Source of the DNA: Bacteroidota bacterium
Lineage (GTDB): Bacteria; Bacteroidota; Bacteroidia; Chitinophagales; JADIYW01
NCBI GenBank assembly: GCA_963169645.1
Contig: CAUJCO010000007.1
Span: forward strand, 77,803-141,802
Length of the DNA stretch: 64,000 nt
Direction of reading: 5' to 3'
In this document: positions 1 through 8,610 of the stretch, piece after piece
Layout of the letters: each line of letters begins with the position of its first letter
How positions within the stretch are numbered: the first letter of the stretch is position 1
Notes under the pieces: model-generated
Seen by the model: only the letters and a program-made list of their open reading frames with translations
Database searches by the model: none
Told to the model about the DNA's origin: nothing
Program-made: the position numbers and the translations under genes

Positions 1-2
1 CG

Positions 3-545
3 GATTATATTTTCCGCTCTGAAGAAGCAAAATACCAAAAATTAGTTGCCAATATACTTGCTCAAAAAAAGGTACTCTTATTGTATTATTTTGAAGATAC
101 CAAACAACAACTCATTCACACTTTACAGGCAAACAATATTGCATTTTCCGAAATGGAAAGCACAACAACAGCGGTTTATTTACTACAAGCAGCTACATTA
201 TTAAACAAAATAAATATTTCTGATTATCACTTAATTTTTGCAGAACATCATCCATCTTTCCAAACAGAAAATAACATCAAACAACATTTAGTAGAAACTT
301 TATTACAAAACGAAGTTATTTTTTATACTTCATTGGAAGATGTTTTATTACAAAAATTTGGTGCAGAAAGAATCATTGCAATTTTAGATAAAATGGGATT
401 CAAAGAAGATGAAATTATAGAGCATAAAATGATTTCCGATTCTATAGTAAATGTGCAACAAAAAATTGACAAGCAATTACAATATGCATCAGACACACGT
501 ATGCGAAAAGATTGGTTTGAAATCAATAAAATAAATTTGAATTAA
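3..545 (+). CDS. SecA-like protein, C-terminal part (5' end outside window)
   Basis: The reading frame is open from the first bases of the window with no start codon that must be used, so the gene begins upstream and only its last 180 residues are seen. The region reading FYTSLEDVLLQKFGAERI and then DKMGFKEDEIIEHKMI matches the end of nucleotide-binding domain 2 and the start of the scaffold helix of the SecA motor ATPase (family pattern: FYLSLED..M..FGSERI..IMD..G..E.E.I.H.MI..SI..AQ.K). The segment just before it, where SecA carries the GRxGRQGDxG helicase motif, reads AEHHPSFQTEN instead, so the arginine-finger motif is absent. It therefore looks like a divergent SecA-derived paralogue and probably not the working secretion motor. 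Its stop codon overlaps that of the convergent rhomboid gene by a few bases. The family link is from motif memory. Confidence 0.6.
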   Translation, partial: DYIFRSEEAKYQKLVANILAQKKVLLLYYFEDTKQQLIHTLQANNIAFSEMESTTTAVYLLQAATLLNKINISDYHLIFAEHHPSFQTENNIKQHLVETLLQNEVIFYTSLEDVLLQKFGAERIIAILDKMGFKEDEIIEHKMISDSIVNVQQKIDKQLQYASDTRMRKDWFEINKINLN

Positions 546-1150
546 AAAGGCAATTGCGAAATAAAATTCGATAACGCATCACGCCACAAAACCACCATAA
601 ACAAGACGCCCCAAATTGCGCCAAAAAGATGGGCATCGTGGCCAATATTATCCATTCCTTTTTTACTCATGTAATACGAGTAAACTAAATACAACGGACC
701 CAAAATATACGATGGAATGAAAAATGGAATTGGAAATATCATCAGCTTTTGTGCCGGATAAATAATGATGCTCGCAAACAAAATTGCCGACACGGCACCG
801 GAAGCACCGAGTGCGTTATAGCTTGGATTTTCTTTATGTTTATTATACGAATACATAGCACTCATTATTAATGCCGAAACATACAAGAGTATATACAACC
901 ACATTCCTAAGCCCGGAAAAATAATATCCATCGAATTTTCAACCAAGCTACCAAACAAGTACAAAGCATACATATTAAAGAACAGATGAAAAAAATCTGC
1001 GTGTATCAATCCGGCTGTAATGAAGCGATAATACTGTTTTCGGTTATAAATCACAAAAGGATTGAAAAGTAAATTAGACATCAATGTGCGATTATTAAAT
1101 GCTATAAAACTCACTATGCACGTAATGCCAATAATTATTAGTGTAATCAT
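542..1150 (-). CDS. Rhomboid family intramembrane serine protease
   Basis: This 202-residue polytopic inner-membrane protein has the rhomboid signature set: HLFFN with His55 and Asn59 in the second transmembrane segment, the catalytic serine Ser117 in GASGAVS, and the catalytic histidine His174 in GHDAHLFG near the last segment. Rhomboids cleave transmembrane helices of partner membrane proteins within the bilayer. It is a minimal six-helix form without a soluble N-terminal domain. The substrate cannot be told from sequence. It is monocistronic by layout and convergent with the SecA-like gene, overlapping it by four bases at the 3' ends. Confidence 0.93.
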   Translation of the reverse strand: MITLIIIGITCIVSFIAFNNRTLMSNLLFNPFVIYNRKQYYRFITAGLIHADFFHLFFNMYALYLFGSLVENSMDIIFPGLGMWLYILLYVSALIMSAMYSYNKHKENPSYNALGASGAVSAILFASIIIYPAQKLMIFPIPFFIPSYILGPLYLVYSYYMSKKGMDNIGHDAHLFGAIWGVLFMVVLWRDALSNFISQLPF

Positions 1151-1243
1151 ACTATTGTACTAGAATGTAAATATGAAAATATAAACAATGAATTGTATAT
1201 CTTGTTTAAACGAAACAAAATCTAATTAAAACTAAACTTGTAA

Positions 1244-2056
1244 TTATTTACTATCTTTCTTTTTTTTATTTGCAGATGGCAACATCTTTTTCAGCATAGA
1301 ACCGGTTAAGTTTTTTGCACCATTTCTATTTAGAATTCTTGTATTGATAAATACTTGTGTTTTATTTATAAAACCCGGCACCACATACGCTTGTTTTCCT
1401 ATATTGTCTAATGCTGCTTTCACCACAGGCGGAGCATCCATTAACATAGGACCATCTTTTAAACCTCTTGTCATTTCAGATTTTGTCATGCCCGGACACA
1501 ACGCAAGCACATCTACGTTTTTATCTTTAAACTCGAAGTTCATACTTTCCGCCAATGATAAAATATATGCTTTCGTAGCTGCATAATGTGACAAATACGG
1601 ATGTGCACTAAACGCACTTATACTCGATGTGAAAATAATACCACCTTTTCCTTTACTGATAAATTGTTTTCCAAACTCGTAAGCTAAAATAAAAGGTGCT
1701 CTGGTATTTAATTGCAACATCTGCACATTGCGTTCCAAGCTACCACGATAAAATTGACCTTCACAATTCATTCCGGCATTATTCACCAACAAACCAACAT
1801 CAATATCTTTTATGGTATCTAATATATCGTGATGAAAACCATCTTTCGATAAATCCGATTCTATGATGCGTGTTTGTACTTTATATTTTGCTGCTATGGT
1901 GGTTGCAACACTTTCTAACAATTGTTTTCTTCGGGCAACTAACACTACATTTAAACCTTTTTCTGCAATTTGATGAGCAAACTCTACACCAATACCACTA
2001 GATGCTCCGGTAATGACTGCCCAAGGTCCATATTTTTCTAAAAAAGAGGAATGCAT
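1244..2056 (-). CDS. Short-chain dehydrogenase/reductase (SDR)
   Basis: A classical SDR of 270 residues. TGASSGIG at residues 16-23 is the Rossmann nucleotide-binding loop, NNAG at 92-95 is the structural motif, and the catalytic Ser (144/145), Tyr158 and Lys162 (YAATK) are all present. ARR at about 41-43, after the second beta strand, suggests NADP(H). The C-terminal about 40 residues are basic and resemble the tail of membrane-associated SDRs acting on acyl or steroid-like substrates, but the substrate is not identifiable. It ends in a lysine-rich KKKKDSK tail. There is no operon partner: neighbours on both sides are separated by about 90-170 bp. Confidence 0.88.
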   Translation of the reverse strand: MHSSFLEKYGPWAVITGASSGIGVEFAHQIAEKGLNVVLVARRKQLLESVATTIAAKYKVQTRIIESDLSKDGFHHDILDTIKDIDVGLLVNNAGMNCEGQFYRGSLERNVQMLQLNTRAPFILAYEFGKQFISKGKGGIIFTSSISAFSAHPYLSHYAATKAYILSLAESMNFEFKDKNVDVLALCPGMTKSEMTRGLKDGPMLMDAPPVVKAALDNIGKQAYVVPGFINKTQVFINTRILNRNGAKNLTGSMLKKMLPSANKKKKDSK

Positions 2057-2194
2057 GATTGTATATTTAGATATGATAAATGAAATTATATGGATACTAA
2101 GTTACTCTTTTTATAGGCAAAAAATACTAAAACAAGAATATTTAGCGTTTGTAAAAGATATGCTCAAAAAATAGGAGAAATTGATTTTTGGCAA

Positions 2195-2202
2195 TATATT
2201 TG
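2195..2202 (+). promoter_or_regulatory. -7 promoter box (TATATTTG) of first lipoprotein gene
   Basis: TATATTTG matches the Bacteroidota -7 consensus TAnnTTTG in all fixed positions. It lies 23 nt upstream of the chosen ATG at 2226, giving a short leader, and shows that the in-frame ATG at 2181 is upstream of transcription. No convincing -33 TTG was found at the usual spacing. Confidence 0.6.
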
Positions 2203-2225
2203 TGCCACTTTTAAAAACAAAGAAA

Positions 2226-2726
2226 ATGAAAAGAAACAAACTATTTTTAATAGGTGCTGTTGTTGCAGCACTTACTACTATTTTTTCAACAGGATGTACG
2301 CCCGAAGAAACTACCTATGATGAAACCGGTTATCCGGGAACCTATGTTGGTTATCATCGCTTAGTAGATAGCGCTTCTTTAAGTGCACTTTTAGGTGATA
2401 TAGATTATTCTTTCTATGATACATTAGTAGTTACAAACGGAACATCTACTACAGATGGAAAAATATATGCAAAAAGTTCGTATTTAGGTGGTAACACGAT
2501 TGAGATAGACGTTTCTACTTCTCCGGCTGCAATTACGCCTAAAGTAATAGGTACTATTCAGGTAGATGCCACAACCTTAACAGATACTAAAATTGGATCC
2601 GGCAGTACAGCTACTTGGGATGCATCTAAAAATAATGTTGCAGTAAAAATAACTGCCGGTGCTACCTATGGTGTAATCGTATTGCCACCAAGTATTAAAT
2701 TATGGGGCGATTTCGTTAAACAATAA
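2226..2726 (+). CDS. Small secreted lipoprotein, unknown function
   Basis: I chose the ATG at 2226 over the in-frame one at 2181 because translation then begins with a lipoprotein signal (MKRNKLF, hydrophobic stretch, Cys24 in FSTGC) and because a -7 promoter box lies between the two. The mature about 143-residue protein is Ser/Thr/Gly-rich and looks all-beta (alternating VVTNGTS, GNTIEIDV, VAVKI). I do not recognise a family. The next gene has the same size class, lipobox and promoter (GCAATATATTTG in both), and the two proteins end in a similar hydrophobic-Gly-x-Phe segment, so they may be distant paralogues. Probably anchored in the outer membrane. A terminator follows. Confidence 0.75.
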   Translation: MKRNKLFLIGAVVAALTTIFSTGCTPEETTYDETGYPGTYVGYHRLVDSASLSALLGDIDYSFYDTLVVTNGTSTTDGKIYAKSSYLGGNTIEIDVSTSPAAITPKVIGTIQVDATTLTDTKIGSGSTATWDASKNNVAVKITAGATYGVIVLPPSIKLWGDFVKQ

Positions 2727-2751
2727 ACAACATATTAAATATAAATAAAAT

Positions 2752-2780
2752 ATAGCCGCCAATTGGTGGCTATTTTTTTT
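2752..2780 (+). terminator. Rho-independent terminator
   Basis: Nine-base arms ATAGCCGCC and GGTGGCTAT (one G-U pair) enclose AATT and are followed by an unbroken run of T. It ends the transcript of the first lipoprotein gene. Confidence 0.9.
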
Positions 2781-2850
2781 GACATTTCACAATAAATTAA
2801 ACAAAAACTAAAAAAACACACAATAATTTTAATTCTTAAACATTAAGCAA

Positions 2851-2858
2851 TATATTTG
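2851..2858 (+). promoter_or_regulatory. -7 promoter box (TATATTTG) of second lipoprotein gene
   Basis: A full match to TAnnTTTG, preceded by GCAA exactly as in the promoter of the preceding lipoprotein gene. It sits 36 nt before the chosen ATG at 2895 and overlaps the TTG at 2856 that would give a longer frame, arguing against that start. Confidence 0.6.
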
Positions 2859-2894
2859 AAAACATTTCGTAAACAACTAAAAAACAATTTAAAA

Positions 2895-3419
2895 ATGAAA
2901 AAAACACTTTTAATGGTATTTGCCTTAGCAGCAGGTTTCGTTGCAACCTTTATGTCAGGATGTTCAAACAATGAAGAAGGACCAACTTGTTACACTTCTA
3001 ATGGATTAGATACTGGCGCACATTTAGTTTATATTCAAGATTTTAATCCAGATTTATCTCCCATCAGAGATTCATTAACAGCAACTGTTTCCGGTAGTAA
3101 TGTAACTATAAAATCTACTGCATTAGGAAGAACGCTAACAGGAACTATCAGTGCCTCTAATTGTAATTTAATTGAATTAGATTCTGTTATTTTTTCTGAT
3201 GGTGACACTTTAAAACTACCAACTTCTTTACCGGTTCCTGGCGGAATTATTAAAATTTGGGGAATCCGTGGTGATGGTACAGGTACTATTACTTCTACAG
3301 GTTCTACAACAAGAATTGATATTGCAAAAGGTAAAACAAATATCACTTCACCAATCGATTTATCTAACTTAAACGGTTTAAAATTAAATATCAGAGGTAC
3401 ATTCTTAAATGTAAACTAA
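2895..3419 (+). CDS. Small secreted lipoprotein, unknown function
   Basis: A 174-residue protein starting at the ATG at 2895; the upstream in-frame TTG at 2856 falls inside the promoter box. The N-terminus MKKTLLMVFALAAGFVATF ending in SGC (Cys23) is a lipoprotein signal. The rest is beta-rich with Ser/Thr repeats (GRTLTGTISAS, GTGTITSTGSTT) and two further cysteines (Cys32, Cys56) that could form a disulfide. No family recognised. It is flanked by terminators on both sides, so it is transcribed alone. See the preceding lipoprotein for the possible relationship. Confidence 0.75.
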   Translation: MKKTLLMVFALAAGFVATFMSGCSNNEEGPTCYTSNGLDTGAHLVYIQDFNPDLSPIRDSLTATVSGSNVTIKSTALGRTLTGTISASNCNLIELDSVIFSDGDTLKLPTSLPVPGGIIKIWGIRGDGTGTITSTGSTTRIDIAKGKTNITSPIDLSNLNGLKLNIRGTFLNVN

Positions 3420-3451
3420 GATTATTCCTTTTTAAAAATTTTATTTTATAT

Positions 3452-3483
3452 AAGATGCTCCTTTTTGGAGCATCTTTTTTTTT
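3452..3483 (+). terminator. Rho-independent terminator
   Basis: Perfect ten-base arms AAGATGCTCC and GGAGCATCTT enclose a five-T loop and are followed by T9. Confidence 0.93.
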
Positions 3484-3560
3484 GACAAATGCCAAGAAAG
3501 TAAAACAACACTATTAACTTACATTTTTTTAACATATTTTAGCAAACAAATGATTATATA

Positions 3561-5981
3561 ATGAACAAATTAATTTTATCCATTCTCACGCTGGTTGCAT
3601 TACAAATGAGTGTATTGGCTCAAAATGCTACAGTAAAAGGAATATTGAGAGATGTAAACAACAAAGAAACACTGATAGGTGTAAATGTTTCCGTAGAAAA
3701 CACTACGTTAGGCACTACGTCTGATATGGATGGCAGATACGAATTATCATTAGATGCTGGAACGTATAAATTAGTATTTAGTTATGTTGGATATGATAAT
3801 ATCGTAAAAACCATCACCTTAAAAGCAAACCAAACTCAAACTTTGGATGTGGATATGGGTGAAATGCAAAGTATGCTCGATGAATTAGTTATTACCAGTA
3901 GTAAATTCGAGCGTAAAATTGGGGAAGAATCTGTTTCTATTGACGTCATTAAACCGGCAACCTTAGAAAAACAAAATATTAACAACGTAAGTGAAGTACT
4001 TCAAAAAAGTTCCGGTGTAACGGTAGTGGACGGACAAGCAAATATTCGCGGTGGTTCCGGTTATTCTTACGGTGCCGGCTCAAGAGTTTTATTGTTATTA
4101 GATGATTTACCTATTTTACAAGCAGATGCCGGTTTTCCAAGCTGGACGAACTTACCAACAGAAAACATCGGTCAAATAGAAATTATTAAAGGTGCAGCAT
4201 CCGCATTATATGGCTCATCGGCTATGAATGGTATTGTGAATGTTCGTACGGCATCACCAACATCTAAACCGTATGCAAAATTTTCTATTTTCGGTTCCGT
4301 AATAGATAATCCAAATAAAAAAGATTATATCTATGATCCGGCTACTGAAACTATTACAAAAACAAAAGTAAACAAACAATGGTGGAAATTAGATAGCATC
4401 ACTTTGTTATCCGGTGGTAATGGTTTGTTTGGAAAAGATACGACCATCAAAAACAATTACATGACTAGACCTTATTCCACAGGCTTTTCATTTGCATATC
4501 GTGAGAAAATTAAAAAATTAGATTTAGTTGCTGGCGGTATGGTTTATAAAGAACAAAGCCACAAATGGGGTGCAAATGAAACAAGAGGTCGTTTTACACT
4601 TAGCACACGCTACAAAATTAACGACAAAATGAGCGTTGGTGTAAACTTAAATTTACAAATGTCTAGAAGTCAAACTTTCTTCTTATGGAGCGGTGATGGT
4701 GTAAGCAAATATTTACCAAGTGCCGTAACCGGAATTCCTACTGCATCTAAAACATTTAGAGGTAGCATTGATCCATTCTTCCGTTACTCAGACATGAAAG
4801 GAAATAGCCATAAAGTTTTAGGAAGATACGTAAGAACGGCTATTGACAATAGCAATAACCAAGATAACTCTAATGACTTCTATTATGGTGAATACCAATA
4901 TCAACGTAGAATAGAAAAATGGAATTTTACGGTAACGGGCGGTTTAGTTGCTAACCACGTACGTTCTAAATCTGAATTATTTGGCGATACGACACATATT
5001 GGCACAAACATCGCCGGTTATTTCCAATTAGATAAACAATTCTTCAAACGATTAAATATTACCTACGGTTTCCGATTCGAATCCAATAAATTGGATAATC
5101 AAAAATGGGAAACAAAACCGGTATCTCGTGTTGGCGTAAGCGTTCAAGCTGCTAAATACACATTCATCCGTACTTCATTTGGTCAAGGATATCGTTTTCC
5201 AACCATCGCAGAGAAATTCATCACTACGGAGTTAAGTCCGGGCTTCGGAATTTATCCAAATGCAGATTTAATTTCTGAAACAGGATTAAGCGTGGAATTG
5301 GGTATCAAACAAGGTATTAAATTAGGCAAACACGTAAGAGCATTTGCTGATGTTGCGGCATTCTATACGCAATACAAAAACATGATGGAATTTAACTTCA
5401 TCAGTAATCCAACATTTGGTTTCCAAGCAAGTAACGTAAAAAGCCAAACAATGATTTTTGGTGCAGAAGCTACAATTGGTGGTGAAGGAAAATTATTCGG
5501 TAAATTTCCAACTACGGTACAATTAGGTTATACGTATATCAAACCGCAATATAAAAACTACGACGAAAATAGTCCGGATTACAAAGACATCGCAAAATAC
5601 AATATCTTAAAATACAGAATCCAACATCAATTCGTTGGTGTTTGGGATATTGATTTCAAAGGATTCACATTTGGTGTAACCGGCTCTTATTTCAGTTTCA
5701 TGGAAAATATAGACAACGTGTTTGCTACTATTTTACCTAGTTTTTATTCGTATGCAGCAAATCACTTGAAAAAAGGTTCCTCACTAAACGATGTGAAACC
5801 TAAATTCAAAGGTGATTTCATCTTAGATATGCGTATCGGATACCACTTTACAAAAGAAAACAGAGATTTTAATTTCTCATTCAACGTTAAAAACATCACC
5901 AACAGAGAATATACGTTACGACCTGCATTATTAGAAGCTCCAAGAACGTATGGTTTCCGTATGGATATGACATTTAATTAA
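3561..5981 (+). CDS. TonB-dependent outer-membrane receptor
   Basis: 806 residues: signal peptide ending LAQ at about residue 21, a carboxypeptidase-regulatory-like (CarbopepD_reg_2) domain from about 24 to 105 (VKGILRDV...LIGVNV...GTTSDMDGRYEL), a plug domain from about 115 to 235 (VLQKSSGVTVVDGQANIRGGSGY, GQIEIIKGAASALYGSSAMNGIVNV), then a 22-strand barrel. It should import a scarce ligand (siderophore, cobalamin or similar) across the outer membrane using TonB energy. No SusD-like lipoprotein is adjacent, so a glycan-uptake SusCD system is unlikely. It is strongly related along its length to the next gene. Ligand unknown; no Fur-like box could be recognised by eye. Confidence 0.92.
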   Translation: MNKLILSILTLVALQMSVLAQNATVKGILRDVNNKETLIGVNVSVENTTLGTTSDMDGRYELSLDAGTYKLVFSYVGYDNIVKTITLKANQTQTLDVDMGEMQSMLDELVITSSKFERKIGEESVSIDVIKPATLEKQNINNVSEVLQKSSGVTVVDGQANIRGGSGYSYGAGSRVLLLLDDLPILQADAGFPSWTNLPTENIGQIEIIKGAASALYGSSAMNGIVNVRTASPTSKPYAKFSIFGSVIDNPNKKDYIYDPATETITKTKVNKQWWKLDSITLLSGGNGLFGKDTTIKNNYMTRPYSTGFSFAYREKIKKLDLVAGGMVYKEQSHKWGANETRGRFTLSTRYKINDKMSVGVNLNLQMSRSQTFFLWSGDGVSKYLPSAVTGIPTASKTFRGSIDPFFRYSDMKGNSHKVLGRYVRTAIDNSNNQDNSNDFYYGEYQYQRRIEKWNFTVTGGLVANHVRSKSELFGDTTHIGTNIAGYFQLDKQFFKRLNITYGFRFESNKLDNQKWETKPVSRVGVSVQAAKYTFIRTSFGQGYRFPTIAEKFITTELSPGFGIYPNADLISETGLSVELGIKQGIKLGKHVRAFADVAAFYTQYKNMMEFNFISNPTFGFQASNVKSQTMIFGAEATIGGEGKLFGKFPTTVQLGYTYIKPQYKNYDENSPDYKDIAKYNILKYRIQHQFVGVWDIDFKGFTFGVTGSYFSFMENIDNVFATILPSFYSYAANHLKKGSSLNDVKPKFKGDFILDMRIGYHFTKENRDFNFSFNVKNITNREYTLRPALLEAPRTYGFRMDMTFN

Positions 5982-6004
5982 TAGTTTTCTAACAGTAACC
6001 ATAT

Positions 6005-6053
6005 AAAAACTTTTGTGAACTCACTATAAACGTGTATGTTCACAAAAGTTTTT
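6005..6053 (+). terminator. Strong terminator, 16-bp perfect stem
   Basis: AAAAACTTTTGTGAAC and its perfect complement GTTCACAAAAGTTTTT are separated by 17 nt that can themselves pair through CAC/GTG. A T run follows. The stem is unusually long for this genome and has A-rich and T-rich ends on both strands. Confidence 0.85.
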
Positions 6054-6085
6054 TTCGTTTTATATAATATGTAATACTTCTACTG

Positions 6086-6093
6086 TATTTTTG
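6086..6093 (+). promoter_or_regulatory. -7 promoter box (TATTTTTG) of second TonB receptor
   Basis: A full match to TAnnTTTG located 17 nt before the ATG at 6110, immediately behind the terminator of the upstream receptor gene. The two receptors are therefore separately transcribed. Confidence 0.55.
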
Positions 6094-6109
6094 TATAAAA
6101 ATAGCGCGA

Positions 6110-8554
6110 ATGCATCCAAGATTTATCCTCTCTTTTTTACTTACAATAGCACCCTATTTTATTTTTGCACAAAATGCAATCATTAAAGGAAAAATAGCTG
6201 ACAGTAAAACACACGAAGGTTTAGTAGGTGTCAATATTTTATCCGGTAATGATATTGCTTCTATTACTGATTTAGAAGGTAACTATGAAATAAAAACAAC
6301 AGGTGGTACGCACACTTATACTTTTTCGTATGTTGGTTATAAAGAAATCACCCAAACAATTGAAGCAAAAGAAAATGAAAGAATTGAAATCAATATAGAT
6401 TTAGAAGAAGAATTAAAAAATGTTTTAGGAGATGAATTGGTTATTACCGGTTCCTTGTTTCCTAAAAAAGCCAGCGAAGAAATTATTTCTATAGAAGTTA
6501 TCAAACCTAAATTAATACAAAATACAAACGTTACCAGAATTGATGAAGCTTTCAGACGTGTTTCCGGTATCAACGTTGCAGATGGACAAGCCAATATTCG
6601 TGGTGGCAGTGGTTGGGCTTATGGCGTAGGTTCGCGCGTGGGCTTCGTTTTAGATGGACAAACTATTTTATCACCGGACAGAGGTGATATTAAATGGACC
6701 TTGTTGCCAATCGAAACTGTAGGACAAATAGAAGTATTAAAAGGTGCATCTTCTGTTCTTTATGGTTCATCAGCCATGAATGGAACCATACACTTACAAA
6801 CAGTAGTGCCTACAAAAAAACCACAAACTCGCTTTACTAGTTTTTTATCTTTCTATGGATCACCCAAACGTAAAGAAACGAAATGGTGGGAAATTCCGCA
6901 ACCAAGCACCGGCGTATCTTTTATGCGTGCACACAAAGTAAATAACCATTTTGAATATACCGTTGGTGGAAATGCGTATATCCAAAATCAACAATATGAA
7001 GATGGATTGGAATACTTAGCACGTGTTACCTACCGTACAAAATGGATTAGCAAAAAAAATGAAAAATTAAGTTGGGGCTTAGCCGGAAGTTTCTCGTACA
7101 ATAGAGAAACAGAATTTTTCTATTGGCAAAATAGTACAGATGGTGCATACAAACCTTCTGCCAACAATGTATTTACCAACTTGCGTTTAACCGTTGATCC
7201 GTATGTTACTTTCTACGACAAGAAAAATAATAAACACGAAGTACTCACCAGAACCTATTTTAATAGACCTTCTTTTGATACAAAAACCTTATTGGAAAAT
7301 ATAGATTACCGATTTACTAAACAATATGCAGCTAAAGACTTAACAATTATTGCCGGAGCCAATAATCAGTTTTTATGGATTAATGTACCAGCGTTTGTAG
7401 GTTCACCAAATAAAGTAGCTAATTTATTTGCTGTGTTCACGCAAATCGATAAAAAATACAAAAAACTTACCTTATCGGGTGGTGTGCGTTTTGAGACGTT
7501 TGCATTTCAGAAAAAAGCAGGTGTAACCGGATCTGAATTCAGAGATAAAAATGGAAAATTAAAATTTTATTTACCGGGACAATGGCGAGCAGGTTTAAAT
7601 TATCAAGTAACAGAAAAAGCAGCAATCCGTTTCAATATCGGTCAAGCTTACCGTTTCCCAAGCTTTGCAGAACGATTTGTGGATGAAGGTTTAGGCAGTT
7701 CAAATATTGTTTACCCTAAAGTACGCTATGAATACAGTCCAATGGGCGACACTGTATATGTATATAAATACGACTCTACTATTTATAGAAAAACCTTGGC
7801 GATTTTACCAAATGAAGATTTAGTTCCGGAATACGGTTGGACTTCTGAAATTGGCTATCAACAAAAAGTATTTTCAAAAAATAAAAAATATTCCGGTTTG
7901 TATGATTTTGCTTTCTTCTGGCAAGAATATAAAAACTTAGTAGATTTTAACGTGAATTTATCCGACACTACGGTGTTAGCATTAGTAAAATTAAAAGCAG
8001 AAAACATTACGAATGCACGTATAGCAGGATTAGATATTTCTTTCAAACATGCTATCACACATAAAAAACATAACATCAATATTTTAACCGGTTACACCTA
8101 TACATTACCTGTACAATTAGATAAATACTTAGGATACGGATTAGATAGAGTTGGCCCATATTTAGGTGCATTCTTCAAACACATGTTTAAACCAGTAACC
8201 GGAGATACTGCAAGCTATGTTTTAAAATACAGAAACAGACATCTTATTACTTTAGATTTTGAATATGTGTTTGATAACAAATTAACCTTAGGAATTGATG
8301 CTCGTTACTATAGCAATCAAGAAAATTTTGATAAATTATTCTTAGCTATTCCGGGAGCAGGTATTGATACGTATTACAAAAACATGCCTAAAAATGGAAA
8401 CTTTATCGTAAATGCTCGAGCTTTCTATACCTATAAAGACAGACATACATTTGGTTTTATAGTCAAGAATTTAACCAATCGAGAATATTGGCTACGGGTT
8501 GGAAGGCTAGAACCACCCATCAATTTCACGATGCAATATCGATTTGAATTTTAA
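6110..8554 (+). CDS. TonB-dependent outer-membrane receptor (paralogue of upstream gene)
   Basis: 814 residues with the same architecture as the upstream receptor: signal peptide to about residue 21 (FIFAQ), CarbopepD_reg-like domain about 24-105, plug domain (RVSGINVADGQANIRGGSGW; GQIEVLKGASSVLYGSSAMN), barrel with the terminal segment ending in aromatic Phe (QYRFEF), as expected for BAM recognition. Blocks of near identity in the plug and the conserved barrel segment YRFPSFAERFVDEGL (YRFPTIAEKFITTEL in the neighbour) show tandem duplication followed by divergence. Own promoter and own terminator. Ligand not identifiable. Confidence 0.92.
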   Translation: MHPRFILSFLLTIAPYFIFAQNAIIKGKIADSKTHEGLVGVNILSGNDIASITDLEGNYEIKTTGGTHTYTFSYVGYKEITQTIEAKENERIEINIDLEEELKNVLGDELVITGSLFPKKASEEIISIEVIKPKLIQNTNVTRIDEAFRRVSGINVADGQANIRGGSGWAYGVGSRVGFVLDGQTILSPDRGDIKWTLLPIETVGQIEVLKGASSVLYGSSAMNGTIHLQTVVPTKKPQTRFTSFLSFYGSPKRKETKWWEIPQPSTGVSFMRAHKVNNHFEYTVGGNAYIQNQQYEDGLEYLARVTYRTKWISKKNEKLSWGLAGSFSYNRETEFFYWQNSTDGAYKPSANNVFTNLRLTVDPYVTFYDKKNNKHEVLTRTYFNRPSFDTKTLLENIDYRFTKQYAAKDLTIIAGANNQFLWINVPAFVGSPNKVANLFAVFTQIDKKYKKLTLSGGVRFETFAFQKKAGVTGSEFRDKNGKLKFYLPGQWRAGLNYQVTEKAAIRFNIGQAYRFPSFAERFVDEGLGSSNIVYPKVRYEYSPMGDTVYVYKYDSTIYRKTLAILPNEDLVPEYGWTSEIGYQQKVFSKNKKYSGLYDFAFFWQEYKNLVDFNVNLSDTTVLALVKLKAENITNARIAGLDISFKHAITHKKHNINILTGYTYTLPVQLDKYLGYGLDRVGPYLGAFFKHMFKPVTGDTASYVLKYRNRHLITLDFEYVFDNKLTLGIDARYYSNQENFDKLFLAIPGAGIDTYYKNMPKNGNFIVNARAFYTYKDRHTFGFIVKNLTNREYWLRVGRLEPPINFTMQYRFEF

Positions 8555-8570
8555 TATTAAATCAACAGCT

Positions 8571-8600
8571 AAAAATCCTTTCTTTATGAAAGGATTTTTT
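8571..8600 (+). terminator. Rho-independent terminator abutting the next start codon
   Basis: Twelve-base arms AAAAATCCTTTC and GAAAGGATTTTT with a five-base loop and a T run. The run ends only 10 nt before the ATG at 8611. Confidence 0.88.
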
Positions 8601-8607
8601 ATTTTTA
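8600..8607 (+). promoter_or_regulatory. Possible -7 box (TATTTTTA) overlapping terminator T-tract
   Basis: TATTTTTA agrees with TAnnTTTG at all but the last position. It is formed by the tail of the terminator and lies three bases before the ATG. The same eight bases in the same setting precede hisA. A promoter role is inference. Confidence 0.35.
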
Positions 8608-8610
8608 GGT

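Noticed and set aside
6001-6060. Possible transposon end or attachment site from the long inverted repeat
   Set aside because: The repeat is followed by T-rich sequence, has no transposase or target duplication nearby, and sits between same-strand genes where a terminator is expected.
3561-8554. SusC/SusD glycan-uptake locus
   Set aside because: The receptors lack an adjacent SusD-like lipoprotein and glycan-active enzymes; they are shorter than SusC proteins.
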